Assembly (NCBI GenBank): GCA_030674185.1
Contig: CM060307.1
Location: forward strand, 59,499,981-59,563,980
Reading direction: 5' to 3'
DNA: 64,000 bases
Source of the DNA: Monoplex corrugatus
Taxonomy: Eukaryota; Mollusca; Gastropoda; Littorinimorpha; Ranellidae
The position numbers were made by a program, and so were the translations under genes. Below are positions 52,431 through 64,000 of this stretch, piece by piece. Within the stretch, counting starts at the first letter, position 1. Each line of letters starts with the position of its first letter. The notes below the pieces were generated by a model, which searched no databases, was not told the origin of the DNA, and saw only the letters and a list, made by a program, of their open reading frames with translations.

Positions 52431-55400
52431 GCTGCCGAAGAAAAGAAATGAGATGAAGCACCAGAAAAATAACTCGACGGAGAAGAGAAAAAGAACAAGA
52501 AATTACATGTTATCTCAAGAAAGAACAAAATATGACGCAGAAGAAGAAGAAGCAAAACCAAAACGAAACAAAATATAACACAATCAAGAAAGAAGAAAAC
52601 CAATTTGTTGCAGTCAAAAGATAACACGACAATAAAAAGTACAAAAACAACTTGTGAGAGAAAAAAAAAAAGGATGACAAAAAGAAGCCACAAACACACA
52701 CAATGCAGAGTATGAAAACAAACGACAGGAAGAAAACAACACAATACAGAAGGGGGGGGGGGGGGGAAGAAAAAACCCATGACACAACGCAGAAGAAAAA
52801 AAATTGCACAATGAAGACCAGTAAAAATGACACAATAGAGTAATACTGCAATACAGAAGAAAAACGACATAACGCAGAAAAAAAGGGAATAATGCAGAAG
52901 AGGAAAACATCGACACGACGCAAAAGAGAAAACCACGCTACGCAGAAGGAAAAAATATACACAATGCAAAAAAAAAAAAAAAAAGAAAAAAAAGTTATTG
53001 ATGATGAGAAAAACGACACAACAGTAGAAAAAAGTGATTCAGAACAGGGGAGAGAAATGACAACGTGCTAATAGGGGTAGAAAAAACTGCAGAAGAGATT
53101 TTTTTAAACAGTGCAGAAGAGAAAACACGTGCCACATGCTAAAAGGAAAATAATGCAGAAGAGAAAAGCGACACAACACAGAAATGGACGATATATTACT
53201 AAAGGAAAAATAACCCGACACACTGCAGTAGAGTACAGCGAGGACACAATGGTGAAGAGAGAACAGACCGGCACTCCCGCCCTAAAACAATGGAAGAAAA
53301 GAAAAGGAAAACGGTACTCCCTCCCCCCCACCCCGAAAAAAAAAAAAGATAATGCACAAGCTAAAATCTACAAAATTCAGCAGACAAATAGCAGCGACAC
53401 AACGCAGAAGGGAGAGGAAAAGCGCACAAGAGAGGAACGACACAATGAAGAAGAGACACCCCCCCCCCCCCTAGGGGACACAGCGAAAGAGAGGAAAACC
53501 ATAACAATGCTGAATAGAAAAACAACACAGCGCAAAAGAAAAAATCATGACACGACGCAAAGAAGATATTATGACTCAGCAGGGGAAAAAATGCAAAAAG
53601 AAGAAAAACAAACGACAAAACAAAATACAACGCACACTCACAAAACGTACAAACAAATCAACACATTTTTGATGAGAAAAACAAAATAGAAGCAAAAAAA
53701 AAAAAAAAAAAACTTCAAAAAAAAAAAAGAAAAAAAAAGGCGACACAACATAGGAAAGAGAAAGGATGACAGTGCTGAAGGGGAAAAACCGACACAGGAC
53801 AGAAGAGATTCTTTTTTACACAACACAGAAGAAAAAACAAAACAATGACAATGCTGAAGAGAAATCGGAAATGCAGAAGGAAAAACAGAAACAAAAGAAA
53901 ACAAAACAAAGACAGAACATAAAACGATACAACGCACAAGAGAAACCCAACAGCACAATGCTGAAGAGAGTACAAACAACGCAGAAAACAGAAAAGGACA
54001 ACGCAGAAGAGCAAAACGACACAGCGGAGGAGAGAAAAACAATAACACAATGCAAAAGAAGAAAACGACACGATGCAGAAGAAAATGACACAAATCAGAA
54101 GAAGAAAACGACAACATGCAGAAGACGAAAACGACACAATGCAGAAGAAGAAAACGACGCAAATCAGAAAAGGAAAACGACAACATGAAGAAGAGGAAAA
54201 CGACAATATGCAGATGAGGAAAACGACACAACGCAGAAGAAGAAAACAACAATATGCAGAAGAAGAAAACGACATTATGCAGAAGAGGAAAACGACGCAA
54301 TGCAGAAGAAAAAAAACGACAATGCAGAAGAAGAAGGCCACAATATGTAGAAGAAGAAAACGACAATATGCAGAAGAGGAAAACGACGGAAGTCGATGCA
54401 ATGCAGAAGATGAAAACGACACAATGCAGAAGAAGAAAGCCACAATATGCTGAAGTAGAACACGTCACAATGCAGAAGAAAAAAACGACACAAAGCAAGA
54501 AAAGAAAACGACAGAATGCAGAAGAAGAAAGCCACAATATCCCGAAGAAGAAAACGACAGAATGCAGAAAAAAAACGACACAATGCAGAAGAAAATGACG
54601 CAATACAGAAGAGGAAAACAACACATTGTAGAAGAGGAAAACGACACAACACAGAAGAAGAAAAGGACAATATGCAGAAGAAGAAAAGGACAATATGCAG
54701 AAGAAAAAAACCAAATGATGAGGAAGAAGAAAACCAAATGATGCGGAAGAAGAAAACGACAATGTGCAGAAGAGGAAAACGACATAATGCAGAAGAAGAA
54801 GACGACACAGTGCAGAAGAGGAAAAGGACACAATGCAGAAGAAGAAAACGACAATATGCAGAAGAGGAACACCAGATAATGTGGAAGAAGAAAACCAAAT
54901 GATGCGAAAGAAGAAAATAACAACATGCAGAAGAAGAAAACGACGCAATGCAGAAGAAGAAAATGACACAGTACAGAAGACGAAAAGGACACAACGGAAC
55001 AATGCAGAAAAAGAAAACGTCAAAAAGCAATAGAAGAAAGCGACACAATGCGGAAGAAGAAAACCAAATGATGCGGAAGAAGAAGAACGACAATATGCAG
55101 AAGCAGAAAACGACACAATGCAGAAGAAAACGACATAAAGGAGTTGTAGAAAAATATACAATGCAGAAAAAGAAAAGTACACAATGCAGAAGAACGAAAC
55201 GACACAATGCAGAAGAAGAAAACGACACAATGCAAAGAAGAAAAGTACACAGTGCAGAAGAACGAAACGACACAACACAGAAGAAGAAAAACAAATGATG
55301 CGGAAGAAAAAAAACAAATAATGTGGAAGAAGAAAACGACAACATGCAGAAGAGGAAAACGACACAATGGAGAAGAAGAAAACGACACACTGCAGAAGAA

Positions 55401-55829
55401 GAAAAGGATGCGACGCAAAAAAAGAAAACGGCACAATGCCGAAGAAGAAAACGACAACATGCAGAAGAGGAAAACGACACAATGGAGAAGAAGAAAACCA
55501 AATGATGCGGAAGAAGCAAACAACAATACGCAGAAGAAGCAAACGACAATACGCAGAAGAAGACAACGACAATATGCAGAAGAAGAAAATGACAACATGC
55601 AGAAGAAGAAAACGACACAGTGCAGAAGAAGTAAAGGACACAGTGCAGAAGAAGAAAACGACATAATGCAGAAGAAGAAAACGACAAAATGCAGAAGAAA
55701 ATGACACAATGGAGAAGAAGAAAGCCAAAATATGCAGAATAAGAAACGACACAATGCAGAAAAAGAAAAGACACAACGCAGAAAAAACAACAACAATGCA
55801 GCAGAAAATGCCACAATGCTGAAGAAGAA

Positions 55830-56110
55830 AACGACACACTGCAGAAGAAGAAAACGACAAACACTGCAGAAGAAGAAAACGACACACACTGCAGAAGAGG
55901 AAAACGACACACTGCAGAAGAAGAAAACGACACACACTGCAGAAGAAGAAAACGACACACACTGCAGAAGAGGAAAACGACACACTGCAGAAGAAGAAAA
56001 CGACACACACTGCAGAAGAAGAAAACGACACACACTGCAGAAGAAGAAAACGACACACACTGCAGAAGAAGAAAACGACACTGCAGAAGAAGAAAACGAC
56101 ACACACTGCA
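55830..56110. repeat. 23/25-bp CACACTGCAG sub-array
   Basis: Unit ends CGACACACACTGCAG (25 bp) or CGACACACTGCAG (23 bp), making a PstI site (CTGCAG) in nearly every unit; a local expansion of a variant. Confidence 0.95.
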
Positions 56111-56859
56111 GAAAAGGAAAACGACACAATGCAGAAGAAGAAAATAACTATGCAGAAGAAGAGAACCAAATGATGCGGAAGAAGAAAACGACAATATGTA
56201 GAAGAAAAAAAACGACACTGTGCAGAAGAAGAAAAGGAACCAACGCAGAAAAAGAAAGCGACACAATTTGCCGAAGAAGAAAACAATATGCAGAAGAGGA
56301 AAAAAAGAAAACGACAGAATGTAGAAGAAAAAACAACACAATGGAGAAAAAAATGACATTACAGAAGAAAAAAACGACGCACTACAGAAGAGGAAAAACT
56401 ACACAATGCAGAAGACGAAAACGACAATATGAAGAAGAAAACCAAATGATGCGGAAGAAGAAAAGGACACAATGCAGAAGAAGAAAAGGACACAATGCAG
56501 AAGAAGAAAACGACAATATGCAGAAGAAAAAAAAAAAAAACACAAACAGATAGTGCGGAGGAAGAAAACCAAACGATGTGGAAGAAGAAAACGACAATAT
56601 GCAGAAGAAGAAAACCGACACAATGCAGAAGTAAACAACACAGTGCAGAAGAAGAAAAGGACACAACGCAGAAGAAGAAAACGACAAAATGGCGTAGAAG
56701 AAAACGACAATATGCAGAAGAAGAAACGACAATATGCAGAAGAAGAAAACGATAATATGCAGAAGAAGAAAACGACAATATGCAGAAGAAGAAAACGATA
56801 ATATGCAGAAGAAGAAAACGACAATATGCAAAGAAGAAAACGATAATATGCAGAAGAGA

Positions 56860-57240
56860 AAACGACAATATGGAGAAGAAGAAAACTACACAGTGCAGAA
56901 GAAGAAAACGATAATATGCAGAAGAAGAAAACGACAGTATGCAGAAGAAGAAAACGATAATATGCAGAAGAAGAAAACGACAATATGGAGAAGAAGAAAA
57001 CTACACAGTGCAGAAGAAGAAAACGACAATATGCAGAAGAAGAAAACGATAATATGCAGAAGAAGAAAACGACAATATGGAGAAGAAGAAAACTACACAG
57101 TGCAGAAGAAGAAAACGACAATATGCAGAAGAAAAAAAACGATAATATGCAGAAGAAGAAAACGACAATATGGAGAAGAAGAAAACTACACAGTGCAGAA
57201 GAAGAAAACGACAATATGGAGAAGAAGAAAAAGACACAAT
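56860..57240. repeat. Higher-order repeat of 4-5 satellite units
   Basis: The variant AACTACACAGTGCAG recurs at 56884, 56999, 57091 and 57184, spacings 115, 92 and 93 bp (5, 4 and 4 units), with CGATAATATG and CGACAATATGG units in fixed order between. Confidence 0.9.
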
Positions 57241-60200
57241 GCAGAGAAAGAAAACGACACAAATCAGAAAAAGAAAACGACAATATGCGAAGAGGAAAAC
57301 GACAATATGCGAAGAGGAAAACGACAATATACAGAAGAAGAAAACAACACAACGTAGAAGAAAGAAACGACACAATACAGAAGAAAAAAAACGAGACAAT
57401 GAAGAAGAAAACGATAATATGCAGAAGAAGAAAACGATACAACGCACGAGAAGGAAACGACACAATGCCGAAGAAAAGACAATATGCAGAAGAGGAAAAC
57501 CAAATGATGCGGAAGAAAAAAACGACAATATGCAGAAGAAGAAAACGACATAATGCAGAAGAAGAAAACGACAATATGGAGAAGAAGAAAAATACACAAT
57601 GCAGCAGAAGAGAACGATAAAGAGCGAAGAAAAAAAACGACACAATGCAGAAGAAGAAAACGAAATAATGCAGAAGAAGAAAACGACAGTATGCAGAAGA
57701 AGAAAACGACAGTATACAGAAGAAGAAAACGAAATGATGCAGAAGAAGAAAACGACAATATGTAGAAGAAGAAGAAACGACAGTATGCAGAAGAAGAAAA
57801 CGACAGTATGCAGAAGAAGAAAACGAAATGATGCAGAAGAAGAAAACGACAGTATGCAGAAGAAGAAAACGACAGTATGCAGAAGAAGAAAACGACAGTA
57901 TGCAGAAGAAGAAAACGACAATATGTAGAAGAAGAAAACGACACAATGCAGAAGAAGAAAACGAAATGATGCAGAAGAAGAAAACGACATGATGCAGAAG
58001 AAGAAAACGACAATATGCAGAAGAAGAAAACGACAGTATGCAGAAGAAGAAAACGACAATATGCAGAAGAAGAAAACGACAATATGCAGAAGAAGAAAAC
58101 GACAATATGCAGAAGAAGAAAACGACAATATGCAGAAGAAGAAAACGACAGTATGCAGAAGAAGAAAACGACAATATGCAGAAGACGAAAACGACACAAT
58201 GCAGAAGAAGAAAACGACAATATGGAGAAGAAGAAAAATACACAACACAGAAGAAGAAAATGACACAATGCAGAAGAAGAAAACGACAATATGCAGAAAA
58301 AGAAAACCAGATGGTGTGGAATAAGAAAACGACAATATGCAGAAGAGGAAAACGACACAATGCAGAAAAAGAAAACGACACAGTGCAGAAGAAAAGGACA
58401 CAATGCAGAAGAAGAAAGTGACAGAATGGCATAGAAGAAAACGACAATATGCAGAAGAAGAAAACCAAATGATGGGGAAGCAGAAAACGGTAATATGCAG
58501 AAGAAGAAAGCGACACAATGCCGAAGAAGAAAACGACACAGTGCAAAAGAAGAAAACGACACAATAGAGAAGAAGAAAAAGACACAATAGAGAAGAAGAA
58601 AAAGACACAATGGAGAAGAAGAAAACGACACAATGCAGAAGAAGAAAACAACACGATGGAGAAGAAGAAAAAGACACAATGCAGAAGAAGAAAAAGACAC
58701 AATGCAGAAGAAGAAAATGACAACATGCAGAAGAGGAAAACGTCAATATGCAGAAGGAGAAAACAACGCAGAAGAAGAAAACGACACAATGCAGAAGAAG
58801 AAAACGACACAATGCAGAAGAAAAAAACGACACAATGCACAAGAAGGAAACGACACAATGCCAAGGGAAGAAAACAATATGCAGAAGAGGAAAACCAAAT
58901 GATGCGGAAGAAGAAAACGACAATACGCAGAACAAGAAAACGACACAATGCCAAAGAAGAAAACGAAACAGTGCAGAAGAAGAAAACAATATGCAGAAAA
59001 AGAAAAAGACAATATGGAGAAGAACAAAAATACACAATGCAGAAGAAGAGAACGGTACAGTGCAGAAGAAGAAAACGACACAACGCTGAAGAAGAAAACA
59101 ACAATATGCAGAAGACGAAAAAGACAATATGCAGAAGAAGAGAACAACACAATGCAGAAGAAGAAAACGATAATATGCAGAAGAAGAAAACGACACAACG
59201 CACAAGAAGGAAACGACACAATGCCGAAGAAGAAAACGTCACAGTGCAGAAAAAGAAAACGGCATAATGCAGAAGAAGACAAAGTGCACAACGCAGAGAA
59301 GAAAACGACAATATGCAAGAAAAAAAACGGCATAATGCGAAGAAGAAAACGCCACAGTGCAGAGAAGAAAACGACATAATTGCCGAAGAAGAAAGTCAGG
59401 CAGAATAAGAAACGACAAATGCAGAAGAAGAAAACGCACAGTGCAGAAGAAGAAAACGACATAATGCGAAGAAGAAAACATATAGAGAAAAGAAAAACAC
59501 AATGCAGAAGAAGAAATGACAGTGCAGAAGAAGATAACGACATAATGCAGAAGAAGATAAGACAATATAGAGAAGAAGAAAAATACACAATGCAGAAGAA
59601 GAGAATGACACAGTGCAGAAGAAGATAACGACATAATGCAGAAGAAGATAACGACAATATAGAGAAGAAGAAAAATACACAATGCAGAAGAAGAGAATGA
59701 CACAGTGCAGAAGAAGATAACGACATAATGCAGAAGAAGTAAGACAATATGAGAACGACATGGAGAAAAAACGACATATAGAGAAGAAGAAAAATACACA
59801 ATGCAGAAGAAGAGAATGACAGTGCAGAAGAAGATAACGACATAATACAGAAGAAGATAACGACAATATGGAGAAGAAGAAAATACACAATGCAGAAAAG
59901 AAAACGACACATGCAGAAGAAGAAAAGGAACAAGCAGGAGAAGAAAACGACATATGCAGAAGAAAAAAACGACAAAATGCAGAAGAAAAACGACAATATG
60001 CAGAAGAAGAAAACGACATGCAGAAGAAGAAAACACAATATCAGACGAAGAAAACGACAACATGGAGAAGAAAAAACACAAGCAGAAGAAGCAGAAAAGA
60101 AAACGACACAAATTAGAAAGGAAACAACATGCAGAAGAAGGAACGACAAGCAGAGAAGAAAACGAACGAAATCAAAAAGGAAAACAACACGCAGAAGAGG

Positions 60201-62149
60201 AAAACGACAATATACGGAAGAAGAAAACGACACAAATCAAAAAAGGAAAACACACGCAGAAGAGAAAACAACAATATGCGGAAGAAGAAAACGACACCCA
60301 GGAGGAGAAAACGACACAATGCAGAAGAAGCAGAAGAGAGAAAACGACACAATAGCAGAAGAAGAAAAGGACAATATGCAGAAGAAGAAAAGACAATATG
60401 CAGAAGAAGAAAAGGACAATATCAGAAGAAGAAAGACAAATGCGGAAGAGAAAAGGCAATATGCGAAGAAGAAAACGAACAATGCAGAAGAAGAAAACGA
60501 CACACGCAGAAGAGAAAACGACACATATGCAGATGAAGAAAGGAAAAGACAAAGAAGAGAAAACGAACAATGCAGAAGAAGAAACGACAAATCAAAAAGG
60601 AAAACAACATGCAGAAGAAGGAAAACGACAATATGCAGAGAAAAAACGGAACATCCAGAGAGGAGAAAACGACACATATGCAGAAGAAGAAAAGGACAAT
60701 ATGGGGAAGAAGAAAAGGCATTATGCAGAAGAAGAAAACGACCAATGCAGAAGAAGAAAACGACAATGCAGAAGAAGAAAACGACACATTGCAGAAGAAT
60801 GAAAGGACAATGCAGAAGAAGAAAAAGACATAATGCAGAAGAAGGAAACCAAATTAGTGGAAGAAGGAAACGATAATCTGCAGAAGAGGAAAATGCACAA
60901 TGCAGAGGAAGAAAACGACACAATCGGAGAAGAAAACGACAAATGTAGAAGAAGAAAACGGACACAGTGGAGAAGAAGAAAAGACAATATGCAGAAGAAG
61001 AAAACGACCAACAGAAGAAGAAAACGACAATATGTAGAAGAAGAAAACGACCAAGTGCAGAAGAAGAAAACGACAATGTGCAGAAGAAGAAAAGACCAAG
61101 CAGAAGAAGAAAACGAACATATGAGAAGAAGAAACGACACAGTGAGAAGAAGGAAACGACAATTGCAGAAGAAGAAAACGACACAATCAGAAGAAGAAAA
61201 CGACAAATGAGAAAGAAAACGACAAATGAGAAGAAGAAAACGACACAGTGAGAAGAAGAAAACGACCAATGCAGAAGAAGAAAACGACACAATGCAGAAG
61301 AAGAAAACGTACAATAGAGAAGAAAAAGACACAATGCAGAAGAAGGAAAACGACAAATGAGAAGAGAAAACGACACAACGCAGAAGAAGAAAACGACAAT
61401 AAAGAAAGACAAGCAAGAGAAAACGACACATAGCAGAAGAGAAAACGACACAAGCAAAGAGAAAACGACACAACGCAGAAGAAGAAAACGAACAAATCAG
61501 AAAAAGGAAAACGAACACAGTGAAGAAGAAGAAAACGACAATGAAGAGCAAAAGAAAACAGAGAGCAAACGCACTGAGAAGAAGAAAACGACACAATGCA
61601 GAAGAAGAAAACGACAAAACAGAGAAGAAAACGACACAATGGAAGAAAAGCAAAGAAGAAAAGAAAACGCAGAAAGAGAAAACGACACAAGAACGAAGAC
61701 AAAACGACGAAGAACGCATAGAGAAGAAGAAAAAGACAATGCATAAGAGAAAACGACACAATGGAGAAGAAAACGACACAATGAGAAGAAAAACGCACAA
61801 TGAGAAGAAAGAACAATGAGAAAAAACGACACAATGAGAAGAAAACGACACAATGAGAAGAAGAAAACGACAATATGAGAAGAAGAAAACGACACAATGC
61901 AGAAGAGAACCAAAAAACTGCAGAAGAAGAAAAGACACAATGCAGAAGAAGAAAACGACAATATGCGGGAAAAAGAAAAGAACAATGCAGAATGAAAAAA
62001 CGACAAATGGAGAAGAAAACGCACAATGAGAAGAAAACGACACAATGGAGAAGAAAACGAACAATGGAGAAGAAAACGACACATGGAGAAGAAACGACCA
62101 ATGAGAAACGCAGTAGAGAAGAAGAAAATGCACAATGTGAGAAGAAAAC

Positions 62150-62340
62150 GACAATGGAGAAAGAAAACGACACAATGGAGAAGAAAAGACACAATGGAGA
62201 AGAAAACGACACAATGGAGAAGAAAACGACAAATGGAGAAGAAAACGACACAATGGAGAAGAAAACGACACAATGGAGAAGAAAACGACACAATGGAGAA
62301 GAAAACGACACAATGGAGAAGAAAACGACACAATGGAGAA
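62150..62340. repeat. 20-bp derivative sub-array
   Basis: Unit CAATGGAGAAGAAAACGACA, 20 bp, at least eight near-identical copies; it is the 23-bp unit minus one GAA. Confidence 0.95.
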
Positions 62341-63612
62341 AAAACGACAGTATGCAGAAGAAGAAAATGACAGTATACAGGAAAAGAAAACGACGCAACG
62401 CAGAAGAAAAAGACACTATGCCGAGGAAGAAATCCAAATTATGCGGAAGAAGAAAACGACAATATGCAGACGAAGAAAACGACACAATGCAGGAAAAGAA
62501 AACAACGCAATGCAGAAGAAGAAAACAGAATATGCAGAAGAAGAAAACGACAATACAGAAAAAGAAAACGACGCAATACAGAAGACGAAAACGATGCAAT
62601 GCAGAAGACGAAAACGATGCAATGCAGAAGAAGAAATGACAGAAATCAGAAAAGGAAAACGACAACATGCAGAACAGAAAAACGACAATATGTATAAGAA
62701 GAAAACGACACAATGCAGAAAAAGAAAATGACACAATGCAGAAGAAAAAACGACACAATGGAGAAGAAAATGACACAATACAGAAGAAAAAAACGGCACA
62801 GTGCAGAAGAAGAAAATGACAATATACAGAAAAAGAAACCAAATGATTCGGAAGAAGAAAAGGACACAATGCGGAAAAAGAAAACGACACAATGCAGAAG
62901 AAAAAACGACACAATGCAGAAAAAAACCGACACACTGCAGAAGAGGAAAACAACACAATGCAGAAGAAGAAAACGACAATACGCAGAAGAAGAAAACGCC
63001 AATATGGAGAAGAAGAAAACCAGATGGTGCAGAACAGGAAAACCAAATGATGCGGAAGAAGAAAACGACAATATGCAGAAAAGGAAAACGACACAATGCA
63101 GAAGAAGAAAACGACACAGTGCAGAAGAAGAAAACGACACAATGGCGTAGAAGAAAACGACAATACATGTGTGCAGAACAGGAAAACCAAATGATGCGGA
63201 AGAAGAAAACGACGATATGCAGAAGAAGAAAACGACACAGTGCAGAAAAAGAAAACGACACAATGCAGAAGAAAAAAACGAAACAGTGCAGAAGAAGAAA
63301 ACGACACAATGCAGAAGAAGAAAACGACACAATGCAGAAGAAGAAAACGATGATATGCAGAAGAAGAAAACGACGCAATGGAGAAGAAAAATACACAAGA
63401 AGAAAATGATTACACAATGCAGAAGAAGAAAACGACACAAATCAGAAAAGGAAAACGACAATATGCAAAAAGGAAAACGACACAATGCAGAAGAGGAAAA
63501 CAGCAACATAATTGAAAAGAAGAAAATCGCGACACGATGAAGAATGTAAACAATGACACAACGCAAAAAATGAAAAACCACGACACAGTGCAAAAGAGTA
63601 TAACGACACAAG

Positions 63613-63746
63613 CTTCAGCTTAAAGTTTCTGAAGACAGGTTTTGTAATGCACAGTGTGCACTTAGAAATGAATTTGATAGAATTTCTTGTTTTGCACGCC
63701 ATGATGCTGACATTTAATACTGTAATCAATATATTGTAATTAACAG
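63613..63746 (+). other. Flank and 3' splice site
   Basis: Ordinary composition returns at about 63612. A branch-like GCTGAC near 63706 and the acceptor AATTAACAG at 63746 precede the exon. Confidence 0.5.
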
Positions 63747-63881
63747 ACCAGAGGCAAGCATTCCATTCTGATCAGGAACATTTTACATGGAGTAGAGGAA
63801 ACCCCTTCAATACCTGAGGCTTTCATCACTGCCATGTTACAGGAGTATGATGCACTGTTACGTTTTTATGGAAACCTATAA
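63747..63881 (+). CDS. Probable last coding exon, gene not identified
   Basis: After AATTAACAG a phase-0 frame codes TRGKHSILIRNILHGVEETP, SIPEAFITAMLQEYDALLRF, YGNL and a TAA stop at 63879-63881, 44 residues. Amino acid use is balanced and protein-like, in contrast to the satellite next to it. I do not recognise the family. It could belong with the candidate exons at 36986 and 37301, in which case the satellite is in an intron of more than 20 kb and at least one exon is missing; that link is speculation. Confidence 0.55.
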   Translation, partial: TRGKHSILIRNILHGVEETPSIPEAFITAMLQEYDALLRFYGNL

Positions 63882-64000
63882 CTGTTTACAATTTACACCA
63901 TAGAACAGTTGTATCGATTCGGTGGAAATGATTTTACAACAGGCCCAGGATAATAGAAACTTAATAACAATTTTCTTAAGGACGATATGTTTAAACATAA
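63882..64000 (+). other. Probable 3' UTR start
   Basis: Follows the stop of the exon above. No AATAAA before the window ends. Confidence 0.4.

Larger units (their letters stand above)
52431..63612. repeat. 23-bp satellite array, about 450 units
   Basis: Unit near GCAGAAGAAGAAAACGACA followed by ATAT, ACAAT, CAGT or similar, 23 bp in the core. Monomers are scattered and degenerate from about 52431 to 54050, regular from 54050, most uniform at 57640-58200, then carry many one-base losses at 59300-62330, then recover and fade by about 63612. Neither strand of the consensus has a stop in any frame, and 23 mod 3 = 2, so each frame cycles through the same 23 residues: plus NMQKKKTTICRRRKRQYAEEEND-type, minus serine/phenylalanine/cysteine-rich. 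This alone explains open frames of up to 992 codons on the minus strand. It lies between candidate exons at 37.3 and 63.7 kb and could be intronic. Confidence 0.97.

Noticed and set aside
53638..59377. Minus-strand open frames of 882 and 992 codons, as if a large membrane protein
   Set aside because: They are translations of the 23-bp satellite; the same residues appear in every frame with a 23-residue period.
59890..60876. Plus-strand open frames rich in KKK/RRR/EEE, as if a nuclear coiled-coil protein
   Set aside because: Same cause: repeat translation, no start context and no non-repeat domain.
53400..63560. CRISPR-like array (regular repeats)
   Set aside because: Units are contiguous without unique spacers, in a eukaryotic context; it is a satellite.

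Overview
The window looks like nuclear DNA of an animal, most likely a mollusc (probably a gastropod). The grounds are a multi-exon V-ATPase gene with GT-AG introns of about 0.1 to 3.7 kb, many long TG/CA and GA microsatellites, mariner, piggyBac and DIRS-like elements, several kinds of non-LTR retrotransposon, and SINE-like pieces whose wording resembles gastropod SINEs. The clade is inferred; animal nuclear DNA is secure. I found no prokaryotic operon, CRISPR array or rRNA.

Layout. (1) 2395-21378, minus: a gene for V-type H+-ATPase subunit B (V1 sector), all 14 coding exons resolved, 524 residues if one missing base in exon 12 is allowed for. Its introns hold TTAA-flanked MITEs, a piggyBac relic, a near-complete but broken mariner, a DIRS-type reverse transcriptase fragment, an RNase H-bearing LINE fragment and many tandem repeats. 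An M-box/CLEAR-like site lies just upstream of its start codon. (2) 24048-33537, plus, head to head with the first gene: a 520-residue leucine-rich-repeat protein in four coding exons. Its last intron carries an antisense LINE that was itself interrupted by a MITE at a TTAA target; its first intron carries a long inverted repeat around a CTCA/TG microsatellite. (3) 33.5-48.6 kb: mostly decayed retroelements (LINE pieces at 36.1, 41.2-43.2 and 45.4-46.2 kb, and two copies of a 560-bp dispersed repeat), plus two candidate small exons at 37.0 and 37.3 kb. (4) 48.66-63.61 kb: a 15-kb domain in which the plus strand is A-rich and very poor in T. Its right two thirds are a 23-bp satellite (consensus near GCAGAAGAAGAAAACGACA + ATAT). 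Because 23 is not a multiple of 3 and the consensus has no stop in any of six frames, the array yields spurious open frames of up to 992 codons. (5) 63747-63881: a probable last coding exon of an unidentified plus-strand gene.

The two main genes are unrelated in function as far as I can see; they share an upstream region and could share a promoter. The most unusual object is the satellite domain: asymmetric edge decay, local higher-order repeats, 20- and 25-bp derivative units, and a segment with dense single-base deletions that may be uncorrected long-read error.
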